From: Prionace glauca
Taxonomy: Eukaryota; Chordata; Chondrichthyes; Carcharhiniformes; Carcharhinidae
Direction: 5' to 3'
Assembly: GCA_037974335.1 (NCBI GenBank)
Contig: CM075760.1
Span: forward strand, 63,618,515-63,682,514
Length of the DNA stretch: 64,000 nucleotides
Shown one piece after another: positions 53,011 to 63,569 of this stretch. The translations under genes were made by a program, and so were the position numbers. Position 1 is the stretch's first letter. The number at the start of each line of letters is the position of its first letter. Under the pieces are notes generated by a model, which was not told the origin of the DNA, made no database searches, and worked only from the letters and a program-made list of their open reading frames with translations.

Positions 53011-53997
53011 CTCTCCCTGGTAGTGGATAGATCAGAGTACTTTCTAGATGGTATGAAGTTCAATGCAATGGATGTCCAAAGAGACTTGGGGGTTCAGGTT
53101 GAGAAAATAATCAAGGTTAACGGAAAGCTGGCCTTCACATTAAGAGGACTGGAGTATAACGACATAGAAGTTTTCCTGCAGCTACACAAAACACTGGATT
53201 AGACCCCACTTGCAGTACTGTGAGCAGATCTGGGTACCACATATTATAGAATCCTACAGTGCGGAAAGAGGCTAGTCAATCGAGTCTGCATCGATTACAA
53301 TCCCACCCAGGCCCTATTCCCATAACCCAATGCATTTATCCTAGTCAGTTCCCCCAACACTAAGGAGTAATTTAATGTGGCCAGTCCACCTAACCCTCAC
53401 ATCTTTGGACTGTGGGAGGAAACCAGAGCACCCAAACGAAACCAATGTAGACACGGGAAGACATGGGCAAATTCCACAGTGACCCAAACCGGGAATCAAA
53501 CCCGAAGCCCTGGCACTGTGAGGCACCAGTGCTAACCATTGTGCCACCATGCCAAGCCTATGAGGAGAGATTACACAAATTAGACCTGTTTTCTTTAGAA
53601 TTTAGAAAGGTAAGGGCTTATCTGATCAAAGTATTCATGATACAGACAGGAAAAGACAGGGTGGATGAAGATAAACTTTTTCCACTGGTTAGAGATTCTA
53701 GATCCAGGAGGCAGTCAATTAGGGTTAGACTTTTCGGGAGGGATATTAGAAAGCACTTCTACTCAGAAAGGATGGTAGAGGTTTGGAAATCTCTTCTACA
53801 AAAGGCAGTTGATACTAAATTAGTTGCCACCTTTAAATCTTGAGATAGATATATATTTTGTTCAGCAAAGGTATTAAGGGATATGGGCCAAAGGCAGGTA
53901 TATGGAGGTAGGCCACTGAACAGCCATGATCTCATTTAATGGGGCGGTTCAGGCTCGAGGGGCTGAATGGCCTACTCCTGTTCCTATGTTCGTACGT
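53011..53997 (+). mobile_element. CR1-type LINE, split by a V-SINE
   Basis: 53011-53247 codes DVQRDLGVQVEKIIKVNGKL and following; 53554-53997 gives YEERLHKLDLFSLEFRKVRA, DRVDEDKLFPLVRDSR and ends 'ctgaatggcctactcctgtt'. 5' truncated and old. Confidence 0.8.
53248..53553 (-). mobile_element. V-SINE inside a LINE
   Basis: Minus-strand V-SINE, 'agaatcctacagtgcggaaa' at left and 'tgctaaccattgtgccacca' at right. More diverged than the copies at 46744 and 48669. No clear target duplication. Confidence 0.85.
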
Positions 53998-54240
53998 GGG
54001 GAGTTTCGACCCACACCGAGGTAAAAATGGAAGAATTTTTTTAAAAACTGTTAAACTTAAAGCCACATCAGATAAAAATGAAGTTGATTTCTCAGACACT
54101 GCAGTGATTAAACTAACACAAGGAAACAACAGGCAGCAGTTAGCATCGGGTTCTTCAAACCAACACAGACAGAGAGAGAGAGACAGACACACACGTACCA
54201 ACACACACACATACTGACACACAATTGTTTGTAAAATATA

Positions 54241-55210
54241 TAAATGATTCTGTTTGTAATATATCTAAATGGTTTGGAGCAAAATGTAACTGGTTTTATT
54301 CGTAAGTTTGCGAACGACATAAAGGTCGATGAATTTGCGGATAGCAATGAGCACTATCAGAGGATACAGCAGGCTGTATCGGAGACTTGGGCGGAGAAAT
54401 GGCAAATGAAATTTAATCCGGACAAATGTGAGGTAATGCATTTTGGAAGATTTAATCCGGATAGGAAACATACAGTAACTGGCAGAACCCTTAAGAGTAT
54501 TGATAGGCAGAGGGATCTGGGTGTATAGGTACACAGGTCACTGAAATTGGCAACACAGGTGGAGAAGGTAGTCAAGATGGCATATGGCATGCATGCCTTC
54601 ACCGGCCAGTTTAAAAATTGGCAAGTCATGTTGCAGATTTATAGAACCTTAGTTAGGCCGCACTTGGATATAATGTTCAATTCTGGTCGCCACACCACCA
54701 GAAGGATGTGGAGGCTTTGGAGAGGGTACAAAAAAGATTGACCAGGATGTTGCCTGACATGGAGGGCATTAACTATGAGGAGAGGTTGGAGAAACTTGGT
54801 TTCTTCTCACTTGGAACGATGGAGGTTGAGGGGGCGACCTGACAGAAGTCTACAAGCTTATGAGGGGCTTGGACAGAGTGGATAGTCAGGAACTTTTTCC
54901 CAGTGTGGAAGAGTCAATTACCTGGGGGCATAGGTTTAAGACATGAGGGGCAAGGTTTAAAGAAGATGTACAAGGCAAGTTTTTTTAGACAGAGGATGGT
55001 GAGTGCCTGGAACTTGTTGCCAGGGGAGGTCGTGGAAGCAGATGTGATAGCGACTTTTAAGGGGCGTCTTGACAAATAAATGAATAAGGTGGGAATAGAG
55101 GGATATGGTCCCCAGAAGGGTATGGGGCTTTAGTTCAGTTGGACAGCATGGTCGGTGCAGACTTGGAGGGCCGAAGGGCCTGTTCCTGTGCTGTAATTTT
55201 CTTTGCTTTG
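54241..55210 (+). mobile_element. CR1-type LINE, 5' truncated
   Basis: ORF2 second half: FVIYLNGLEQNVTGFIRKFA with FANDIKV where FADDTKV is usual, then WAEKWQMKFNPDKCEVMHFG, RQRDLGV, and the C terminus in shifted frames. 3' end 'gggcctgttcctgtgctgta' + TTTTCTTTGCTTTGTT. A (CA)n/(GA)n stretch lies just before it. Confidence 0.85.
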
Positions 55211-55428
55211 TTCACACACAAATACACTGACACATAATCTGATATTCACAAAGGCACACACGGACACACACACAGAAACAGTGAACCAATTTATTTAATA
55301 GTTGAAGCCAAAATTTGAATGCCACATCTGGGACTGAGAAAAACAGCTCTAAACAATGAAATTGTAGGACATGTAAACAGATGAAACAAGAATCTGGCAC
55401 TGAAACAGACAAGATAAAACTGTATAAT

Positions 55429-55731
55429 AGAATCCCTACACTGGAGAAGGAGGCCATTCAGCCCGTCAATCCTGTACTGACAACAATCCCACCCAGGCCC
55501 TTTCCCATAACCTCACATGCCAATCCTCCCTGATTAAAAGGAGCAATTTATCATGGCCAATCAACCTAACCCATGCATCTTTGGACTGTGGGAGGAAACT
55601 GGAACACCCGAAGGAAATCCACGTAAACACAGGAAGAAAGTGCAAACTCCACACTGTTACCCAAGGCTGGAAATGAACCCGGGTCCTTGGCGCTGAGAGG
55701 CAGCAGTACTAACCACTGTGCCACCACGGCC
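55429..55731 (-). mobile_element. V-SINE
   Basis: Near full-length minus-strand copy from 'agaatccctacactggagaa' to 'ctaaccactgtgccaccacg'. Confidence 0.85.
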
Positions 55732-55734
55732 GTA

Positions 55735-56300
55735 CTGGAACCTTTTTTCCATTTTTACTCCTGGTTCCACCATCCTTGGAACTCCACACATAAATACAGC
55801 AAGATCCCAATTTCTGTCTGCATTCTCAGCACCAAAACCAAGATCCCAACCTCCACCCTGAATCCTAACCCTAACTAACACCTCACCCTAACTAATACCT
55901 CACCCTAATCCTAATGCTGGAACTGCTCCCAAACAGTACATTGAATTTATTGTTAGTTAAAAAGGAAATCTTGACAAACACCATGTGTACACCTTTGGTG
56001 AATTACAATTTCTCCATCTTCCCTCTCCTTACCTTTCAGCTCCTGTGCAGCATATATTTTAATCTGTTAACAGTAAATACCAGTTGTTGTCACTGCCTTA
56101 CATCAGAAAACTCAGGAATGTCACATAAACACTTGGAAACTTCAGATCAAAGACATTTTCAGACTGGAAGCGTCACTTACAGTCAGGAACAGTTTTACAC
56201 CAATTTCTGATTTGACTGCATGTTTTGATTGAAATCCCCATCGAATCTTCATAAAATTTCTAGAAATTTATTAAATATTAACAGAAAAGTCTTGCTCTCT
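55735..56300. other. No recognised gene
   Basis: A short run at 55855-55915 repeats CCTAACTAA/ACCTCACCCTAA in a telomere-like but irregular way. The remainder is AT-rich without recognisable features. Confidence 0.4.
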
Positions 56301-56304
56301 TATG

Positions 56305-56445
56305 AAGAACAGTACAAAGTCTCACAACACCAGGTCAAAGTCCAACAGGTTTATTTGGAATCACGAGCTTTCGGAGTGATGCTCCTTCATCAGGTGTGAG
56401 ACTTCTTACTATGTCCACCCCAGTCCAACTCCAGCATCTCCACAT
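56305..56445. repeat. Penelope-like tail in inverted arrangement
   Basis: A minus-strand tail ('acaccaggtcaaagtccaac', 'gagctttcggagtgatgctc') runs into a plus-strand tail ('gtgagacttcttactatg', 'ccagtccaactccagcatct'). Two ends of the family seen at 21.8 and 23.0 kb meet in opposite orientation. Confidence 0.5.
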
Positions 56446-57141
56446 CTTATGAAGAAAGCTTCCACACTTTTTACCGGGTAACAAACACAGGATAGGTCTG
56501 TTCTCTCTACCCAGGACATGTCTCTGTCACAAATCCTGAAACAAGACATTTCTAAACTGGATAAGGTTGGATCTGATGACCCGGATGTTAACTAACTCTC
56601 TGAGTGAAAGTTAAACGGGCTCGAGGGGGAAAATCACTCTGGACAGGAAAGAGTTTTTCAAAGTGATTTGTGCTGGATTCAGACTGACACCAAATTAACT
56701 GGATCTAGAGGAATGAGATCTGGAGACCGTCACCTCCAGCTGCAGAGATCAACTTCAACCATCCGAGTGTCTGATCGGAGACCAGTAAACCATTCTGAGG
56801 AGACTGTCACCTCCAAATGCAGAGTTCAGCTTCCCCACGATCCAGAAAACCATTCTCACTTGTTATGGGTCATCTGTCTTTTCTGCCTATTTAACTGACG
56901 TACCATACCTAAACTGTTGTTTCTGAATACAGTGATTTAAAATCACCAATGACACTGACCGCCTTTTTAGGTAATCTCTGACTCCCAGAAATAAAATCTT
57001 ACAGTTTCTAACATTCACCGTTGCTCTTCCTGACTCTAAACACAGTTGTAAAGAAGCTACTGTTCTGCATCCAGGGCTACTGAACCATGGAAGAGAGTGG
57101 CTGGGGCACATTTCTTACACACCTCAGATTAACCCACACGT

Positions 57142-58122
57142 TCAGTCCTCAATGGGATTAACAGCAGCAAAAACAGCTGAATCCAACTCCTGCAGACACT
57201 CGTGAAGTTGCTGGTGTCTCAGCATTTGCTGTAAGTCAGTGAATCTATTCCCACATTCAGAACAGGTGACCGATCTCTCCCTGGTGTGAACTTGCTGGGG
57301 TATCATTAGATTATTGCTGTTTTTAATGTTCTGCTCGTAATCAAAACATTCAAAATGTTTTATATTATAGTGAATTTGCTGATGTTTCAGCAGATTGTAT
57401 GACTGAGTGAATCCCTTCCCACACACAGAGCAAGTGAATGGTCTCTCCCCTGTGTGAACTCGTTGGTGCATCATGAGACCATTGCTGCTTTTAAAGCTCT
57501 GCTCACAGTCAAAACATTTAAAAGGTTTTATATCGGAATGAATTTGCTGGTGTTTCAGCAGGTGGTATGACTGAATGAAGTTCTTCCCACACGCAGAGCA
57601 GGTGTATGGTCTCTCTCCAGTGTGAATTCGCTGGTGTACAGTGAGTTCAGATGATCGCCTGAAGCCAGTCCCACAGTGAGAGCATCTGAATGGTCTCTCG
57701 TCAGTGTGAACACGTTGATGACACGTCACTTCACCAGAGGTTTTAAAGCACTTCCCACAGTCTGGACATTTAAAGGGTCTCTTGTCAGTGTGAACTCGCT
57801 GGTGTTTCTGCAGGTTGGATGTAGCAGTGAATCCCTTCCCACACAAGGGGCAGGTGAATGGCTTCTCCTCACTGTGAATGTGTTGGTGCCTCAGCAGATA
57901 CTTTTTGCTTTTAAATGTTTTCTCACAGTCAGAACATTTGAAAGGTGTCTGATCAGTGTGAACGTACTGGTGTGTCAGCAGGCTGGATGACTGAGTGAAT
58001 CCCTTCCCACAGGTGGAGCAGGTGAACGGCCTCTCCTCAGTGTGAGCGCGTCGATGCATTTCCAGTTCAGAAGGGTAACTGTATCCTTTCCCACAATCCC
58101 CGCATTTCCATGGTTTCTCCAT
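57142..58122 (-). CDS. C2H2 zinc-finger protein ZNF3
   Basis: A 326-residue protein from ATG 58122 ([14 protein letters not shown]). An upstream in-frame TTG could add 12 residues, but the ATG matches ZNF1 and ZNF5. Eleven fingers; ten have full ligands. Finger 10 (FECFDYEQNIKNSNNLMIPQ) has Cys2 to Tyr and His1 to Pro, so it should not hold zinc. Finger 11 is intact, followed by a tail LQELDSAVFAAVNPIED. Fingers 5-7 mirror ZNF2 fingers 5-7 ([21 protein letters not shown]), and linkers include TDERPF and SDIKPF. A predicted nuclear DNA-binding protein without other domains. Its 5' untranslated exon is interrupted by a dispersed repeat at 58430-58600. Confidence 0.88.
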   Translation of the reverse strand: MEKPWKCGDCGKGYSYPSELEMHRRAHTEERPFTCSTCGKGFTQSSSLLTHQYVHTDQTPFKCSDCEKTFKSKKYLLRHQHIHSEEKPFTCPLCGKGFTATSNLQKHQRVHTDKRPFKCPDCGKCFKTSGEVTCHQRVHTDERPFRCSHCGTGFRRSSELTVHQRIHTGERPYTCSACGKNFIQSYHLLKHQQIHSDIKPFKCFDCEQSFKSSNGLMMHQRVHTGERPFTCSVCGKGFTQSYNLLKHQQIHYNIKHFECFDYEQNIKNSNNLMIPQQVHTRERSVTCSECGNRFTDLQQMLRHQQLHECLQELDSAVFAAVNPIED

Positions 58123-58288
58123 GGTGCCGGTGTCCTTGTGTCTCTCCAGGTTGGACAATCAGTTGAAGACTTGTCCACACACAGAACCTGTGTACAGTTT
58201 CTCCCCACTGTGAATGGTATGTTTTTTCTTCAGGCTTTGTAACTGATTAAAGCTCTTTCACAGTCACTTCACTGGAACACTGTCACTC

Positions 58289-58290
<2 letters not shown>

Positions 58291-58321
<31 letters not shown>
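58291..58321. repeat. (GT)n microsatellite
   Basis: About 15 GT units in the ZNF3 5' untranslated region. Confidence 0.95.
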
Positions 58322-58324
<3 letters not shown>

Positions 58325-58429
58325 CTCGATGCTTTTCCAGTCACACTGATGTTTAAAATCTTGTCCCACAGACAGAACAGACAAATATTTTTCTTTTCAC
58401 ATTCAAAGGCTGATGATATTCAGGTTTGA

Positions 58430-58600
58430 AAGAGTGGAGGTGGTGAGCTACTTTCTTGAACTGCTGCAGTCCCTGGGGTGTAGGTGCACCAACAGTGCTA
58501 TTTGGGATGAAATTCTAGGATTTTGAGCCAGCGACCGTGAAGGCTGCTCAAAAATATTTTCAAGTCAGGATGGTGAAGATTGGAGGTGAACTTCCAGGAA
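58430..58600 (+). repeat. Dispersed repeat, unclassified
   Basis: 'gaggtggtgagctactttct', 'tgaactgctgcagtccctgg', 'ccaagtcaggatggtgaag'-like. Same family as 35745-35880. It cuts the ZNF3 5' exon from its intron end. Confidence 0.7.
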
Positions 58601-58810
58601 ATGCTGTTCTTGAATCAAGGGAAAATATCACAGATGGTGCTTTCAAAAAGAGACTTTACAGCTCCGAAAATCTGTGACATAACCAAGATATTTAAGAGCC
58701 AGCCAGTTATAGAGTTTGTTAATATCAGCAGGAGCAAGCCAAATATTATCAGGTTATCAGTATTAAAATGTGATTAACAGCAGCAAAAATAACAGAATCC
58801 AACAATGCAG

Positions 58811-59485
58811 TTACTTATGAATTTGCTGGTGTGTCAGCAGGTTGGATGGCTGAGTGAATCCTTTCCCACACACAGAGCAGGTGAATGGCCTCTCGCCAGT
58901 GTGAGTGTGTTGGTGTATCACTAGGTTAAAGGACGTTGTGAATCCCTTCCCACACACAGAGCAGGTGAATGGCCTCTCCCCTGTGTGAGTTCGCTGGTGT
59001 ATCAGCAGGTTGGATGGGTGAGTGTATTCCTTCCCACACACAGAGCAGGTGAACGGTTTCTTCCCCGAATGAACTCTCTGGTGGGCAATGAGATTGGGTG
59101 AAGACCTGAACCTCTTTCCACAACTGGTGCAGCTGAATGGCCTCTCTTCACTGTGGGTTTGCTGGTGTTCCAGCAGATGGGAGGATCGAGTGAATCCCTT
59201 CCCACACTCGGAGCAGCTGAATGGTCTCTCCCCGGTGTGAACTCGCTGGTGTGCAGTGAGGTTGGATGAAGACCTGAACCTCTTTCCACAGGAAGTACAG
59301 CTGAATGGCTTCTCCTCAGTGTGAGTTTGTTGGTGTGACTGAAAACAGGACAACTGAGTAAATCCCTTCCCACACACAAAACAGGTGAATGGTTTCTCCC
59401 CAGTGTGAATGCGTCGATGGTTTTCTAACAGGGATGGATACTTGAATCCCTTACCACATTCCTCACATTTCCATGGTTTCCCCAC
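58811..59485 (-). pseudogene. C2H2 zinc-finger locus ZNF4, no in-frame ATG
   Basis: A 224-residue open frame with eight complete C2H2 fingers ([21 protein letters not shown] twice; SCSECG; TCSVCG three times) and TGERPF/TEEKPF linkers. Where the paralogs have ATGGAGAAACCATGG, this locus has ATGTGGGGAAACCATGG: two extra bases put the ATG (59487) out of frame. The frame opens after a TGA (59522-59524) and holds no Met. Translation would need a GTG/CTG start or an unseen upstream coding exon. The exon starts at 59814 after CTTTTACAG. The fingers themselves show no ligand loss, so the start was lost recently or the locus uses another start. Confidence 0.75.
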
Positions 59486-60039
59486 ATTGTCGGTGTCCTT
59501 GTGTCTCTCCAGGTTGGATGATCAGTTGAAGCTTCGTCCACATACAGAACATGTACAGTATCTCCTCGTTGTGAATGGTGTGATGTTTTTCCAGGCTGTA
59601 TAACAGGTTAAAGCTCTTTTCATTGTCAGTTCACTGGAACACTCAATTGGATGTGTGTGTCTCAGTGCTTTTCCAGTCACACTGATATTTAAAATATTTT
59701 CCCACAGACAGAATAGAGAAACATTTCTCCTCCCATATTCAAAGGCTGATGATATTCAGACCCCAATGAACTGAATGACTGGTTGCAGTCTGTAAATCCT
59801 CCATTTCCAATATCCTGTAAAAGTTTAGAAAAGTCATCACTGTCAGTCCAGGATAGAAATTGTAAACAGACAATTCTTGTTTCTCTGGAACATTTTTTCC
59901 TCTCTTGTTCCCCCACATCTTTAAGTTCCTGTCCCACATACTCTCCCCCCTCCCTGGGCTGAAATCCAAACCTATCTCACCATTTCTTTCCTCCACTCCT
60001 AGTTTTCTCCCTCCCTCTCCTCTGTCTGGGTTCAGTTCT

Positions 60040-60620
60040 TCAGCTCCTGTCTGCAGACTGACAATAAAACCCAATGGTTCTTATTGGGAGTGTTGGGGCC
60101 TCCAGCGGGTGTTTGTGAATCCTCCCCGCCCACCTCCCAGAGTTTCCTTCCTTCCCAGAGATCAGAGTCCTCAATGATTTGAGGCCAAAGTGTAACCTCT
60201 TATTTATTGTCCCCTCCCCCATCCTCTGATGTGAACCATCCTCCAGTGGCTGAGCCAGGATGGGGCCGTTAACCTGGGCCTGTTCCCGGGAGGGAGGGAG
60301 AAGCCCCGCAGCTGCAAACCAGGGAGCTGACAATGATTCCGAAGGGTTTGCGGATCCACAAAGTGTTTCCAGACCCTCCCAGCCACCGCCTAACGCTGAC
60401 TCCGCTTCTCCGGGACAAACAAGCACCAAGGACAGAAATGACATTGCGCATGCTCCACATCACAATGCCTGGGGGCTGATTGACGGCAGCTCCGGACCAA
60501 TAGGACGAGTGGGCGGGGCTGGAGGACCGAGCGGGAGCGGTTGGTCCTCCAACCATTCGGAGTGAACGAGGCGGGGGAAACCTAAAGCATGCGCAGTGCG
60601 GGTAATAACGGAAGACGGAT
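60040..60620. promoter_or_regulatory. Head-to-head promoter region of ZNF4 and ZNF5
   Basis: A CpG-rich 0.6-kb region between the ZNF4 exon (minus strand, starts 59814) and the ZNF5 side. It holds GGACCAATAGGA (60493-60504), GTGGGCGGGGC (GC box, 60509-60519), a hairpin-like block 'gaccgagcgggagcggttgg' + TCCTCCAACCA, and NRF1 GCATGCGCAGTGCG (60588-60601), then GGGTAATAACGG, a possible splice donor. Confidence 0.65.
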
Positions 60621-60883
60621 GGTTTTAACTTGGAAGCGAGATCAATACGAGGTAGAGGACGGCGTGTGGGGAACGATAAACATTGCGGGTGGGTGGAGAG
60701 GCTTCGTAAACATGTTGTTCAAACCCAAACCCCGGAAAAGAACTTTCCGGTTCTCCCCGTTTGTACCAAATGGAGCCGCAGCTTGTAGTGTTGGACCCGG
60801 GCTGACTGCCGCCATTGAGGCTGAATGTGGGAGGCCGGCAGGGATTGTGAATGGAGAGTAAAGCCCTCAGAATGGAATGGGTG

Positions 60884-60919
60884 TGACGTCACAACAGAAC
60901 GGGAGAATGTATGACGTCA
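60884..60919. promoter_or_regulatory. Pair of CRE palindromes
   Basis: TGACGTCA at 60884-60891 and 60912-60919, exact CREB/ATF sites 28 bp apart, plus a third decayed TGACATCC at about 60949. They sit in a short tandem repeat (AACGGGTGAATG / AATGGGTG units). Confidence 0.7.
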
Positions 60920-61016
60920 CAATTGAACGGGTGAATGAATGTGACATCCCAATGGAATGGGTGAGAGTTCCAGATGAGGTGAGACTGGGCTGGAGTCGGG
61001 CGATGGCACTGACATG

Positions 61017-61165
61017 TGGCCCGGTGGCACAGTGGTTAGCATAGCTGCCTAACAATGGACCCGGGTTCAATTCCAGCCTTGGGTCGCTGCCTGTGCAGAG
61101 TTTCTACATTCTCCCCGTGTCTGTGTGGGTTTCCTCCGGTTGTTCTGGTTTCCTTCCACAGTCCA
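61017..61165 (+). mobile_element. V-SINE, 3' truncated
   Basis: Head TGGCCCGGTGGCACAGTGGT, GGGTTCAATTCC, V domain to 'cttccacagtccagacag', then it stops at the LINE fragment. Confidence 0.8.
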
Positions 61166-61174
61166 GACAGTGGA

Positions 61175-61857
61175 ACTCCCTCTCTCTCCTCTGTCTGGGA
61201 GCACCAATAGTTTCAAAATAGTTCTGGAAAAAGATAGGACAGGTCCACAGCTCAAGGCCCTAAACTGGAGCAGGGCCTCTTTTGTGGGCATTAGGCAGGA
61301 TCTAGCAGATGTCGATCAGGTGAGTTTGTTTGAAGGGAAAGGAATGACTGGCAAATGGGAGGTTTTAAAAGTGTGATATCAAGAGTCCAGGGGCAGTATA
61401 TTCCTGTTAAGATGAAAGGAAAGAATGGGAAATATAGGGATCTCTGGCACTCAAGAGACATTGAGGCTCTGGTCAGTTAAAAGAAGGAAGCATACATTGG
61501 GTTTAGGCAATTGGGGACAATTGAATCACTCTGACTATAAAAAGTGTAAGAAAATCCTGAAGAGGGAAATCAGGAGGACAAAAAGAGGGTATGATATGGG
61601 TCTGGCAGGTAAGATTAAAGAAAATTCTAAGAGGTTCTATAGCTATACTAAGAGTAAAAGGGTGGCTAGAGAGAGAATGGATCCCCTTAAAAATCAGTAT
61701 TGCCATCTGTGTGTGGAGCCACAGGAGATGGGTGAGATTTTTAATGAATACTTCTCTTCTGTGTTTATTGCGGAAAGCACCATGGGTGCTAAAGAAATAA
61801 GGGAAACAAATGTCTTGGACTTGCGCATGTTACTTGGGAGGAGGTATCTGCAGCCTT
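61175..61857 (+). mobile_element. LINE ORF2 middle fragment
   Basis: Reads KKILKREIRRTKRGYDMGLA then KENSKRFYSYTKSKRVARER and GEIFNEYFSSVFIAEST, the linker region between endonuclease and RT of a CR1-type LINE (compare SKSFYKYIKRKRLARVNVG in CR1-A). Several breaks. Confidence 0.8.
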
Positions 61858-61998
61858 ATAGAAGCAAATTACTGCGGATGCTGAAATCTGAAACCAAGAA
61901 ACAAAATGCTGCAAAATCTCAACAGGTCTGGCAGCAGCTGCAAGGAGAGAAAAGAGCTGATATTTCTTGTCTGGATGACCCTTTGTCAAAGCTCTGAA
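61858..61998 (+). repeat. Dispersed repeat, unclassified
   Basis: 'ttactgcggatgctgaaatc', 'aaatgctgcaaaatctcaac', 'aggtctggcagcagctgcaa', ending 'ggatgaccctttgtcaaagc'. Third copy of the 35010 family. Confidence 0.75.
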
Positions 61999-62492
61999 AC
62001 GCCAGTTCTTTGGTCCATACAGATGGCTGCCAGACCTGCTGAGAGTGAGGAGAGAATGTGAGGGATAGAGATTTACAGCTTTTGGGGAATGAGAGAGGAA
62101 AGAATGTTCCATAGAAATTATCAGTTCTGAATTTCTATCCTGTACTGACACTGATAACTTTTGGAAACTCATTTTACAGGATACTGAAAGAGGAGTCACA
62201 GGCCGAAATCTCAAACATCACGTCTAGATGTGACAGAGTCATATTCCTTGGGACCTCAATATCATTGGAGTTTGAATCCAGACGGAGAAATGATTGTCCA
62301 GTCTGTCAATTTGAAAAGATTTGAAATGCCAGTGTGAGTGAAAAAGAGTCAAAACATGCCACACTTGAGTGAGTGTGTTCCAATGCACTGACTAAAGAGC
62401 TTCAACCAGTTACACATAAATATCACACCATTCACAGCGGGAAGAGACTGTTTCAACTCATTGTCCACTCAAGAAGTAAGGACACCTGCACC

Positions 62493-63335
62493 ATGGAGAA
62501 ACCATGGAAATGTGTGGACTGTGGGAAGGGATATGGAGCCCCATCTAAGCTGGAAGCTCATCGGCGCAGCCACACTGGGGAGAGGCCATTCACCTGCTCT
62601 CAGTGTGGGAAGGGATTTAATCAGTTATCCAGCTTACGGATGCACCAGCGAGTTCACACTGGGGAGAGGCCATTCCCCTGCTCTCAATGTGGGAAGGGAT
62701 TCAGTCAGTTATCTGACCTGCAGACACACCAGCGAGTTCACACTGGAGAGAGACCATTCACCTGCTCTCAGTGTGGAAAGGGATTCACTCGATCATCCCA
62801 CCTGCAGAGACACCAGCAAGTTCACACTGGAGAGAGGCCATTCACCTGCTCTCAGTGTGGAAAAGGATTCACTCGGACATCTCACCTGCAGAGGCACCAA
62901 CGAGTTCACACTGGGGAGAGGCCGTTCATCTGTTCTCAGTGTGGGAAGGGATTCACTCAGTCATCCAACCTGCGGACACATGAACGACTTCACACTGGGG
63001 AGAGGCCGTTCACCTGTTCTCAGTGTGGGCAAGAGTTCAGTCAGTCAGTCGACCTGCAGAGACACCAGCGACGTCATGCAGGGGAGAGGCCGTTCACCTG
63101 CTCTCAGTGTGGGAAGGGATTCACTCTGTCAACCCACCTGCAGAGACACCAGCGCGTTCACACTGGGGAGAAACCATTCACCTGCTCTCAGTGTGGAAAG
63201 GGATTCGCTCAGTTAGCTGACCTGCGGACACACCAGCGAGTTCACACTGGGGAGAGGCCATTCACCTGCAGTGTGTGTGGGAAGGGTTTCAGAGTTTCAT
63301 CCCGGCTGCTGAGACACCAACAAGTTCACGAGTGA
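62493..63335 (+). CDS. C2H2 zinc-finger protein ZNF5
   Basis: A complete 280-residue protein from ATG 62493 ([14 protein letters not shown]). The frame is open further upstream, but without Met, and the ATG aligns with ZNF1 and ZNF3. Ten C2H2 fingers, all with full ligands; nine of the ten are TCSQCGKGF-like with HTGERPF linkers. It ends LLRHQQVHE. Helix positions differ between fingers ([63 protein letters not shown]), which suggests a long specific site. A predicted nuclear DNA-binding protein with no effector domain in this exon. The last exon starts at 62180 after CATTTTACAG. The best-preserved gene of the five. Confidence 0.93.
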   Translation: MEKPWKCVDCGKGYGAPSKLEAHRRSHTGERPFTCSQCGKGFNQLSSLRMHQRVHTGERPFPCSQCGKGFSQLSDLQTHQRVHTGERPFTCSQCGKGFTRSSHLQRHQQVHTGERPFTCSQCGKGFTRTSHLQRHQRVHTGERPFICSQCGKGFTQSSNLRTHERLHTGERPFTCSQCGQEFSQSVDLQRHQRRHAGERPFTCSQCGKGFTLSTHLQRHQRVHTGEKPFTCSQCGKGFAQLADLRTHQRVHTGERPFTCSVCGKGFRVSSRLLRHQQVHE

Positions 63336-63569
63336 TGACGGGTTGGATTCTGCTGTTATTGTTTCTGCTCTCAATTACATCCAGGATTGCATTTTGTTCA
63401 TTCTCACAGTTGGCCAATGGAACTGGCTGGTCTCAGCCTCCACTGGGCTGATGCTCTCTGAGTCTTTTTGCGAATACATGGTTTCAAATGTCATAAGGAT
63501 CACAGAGTGACAGGGTGTTAGGAAGTTTAGAGATATTTAGTCAGAAAAAAACAGAGGTTGGCAGTACAA

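Noticed and set aside
55855-55915. Telomere-like CCCTAA repeats
   Set aside because: Irregular CCTAACTAA units over about 60 bp only; not a run of the vertebrate telomere hexamer.
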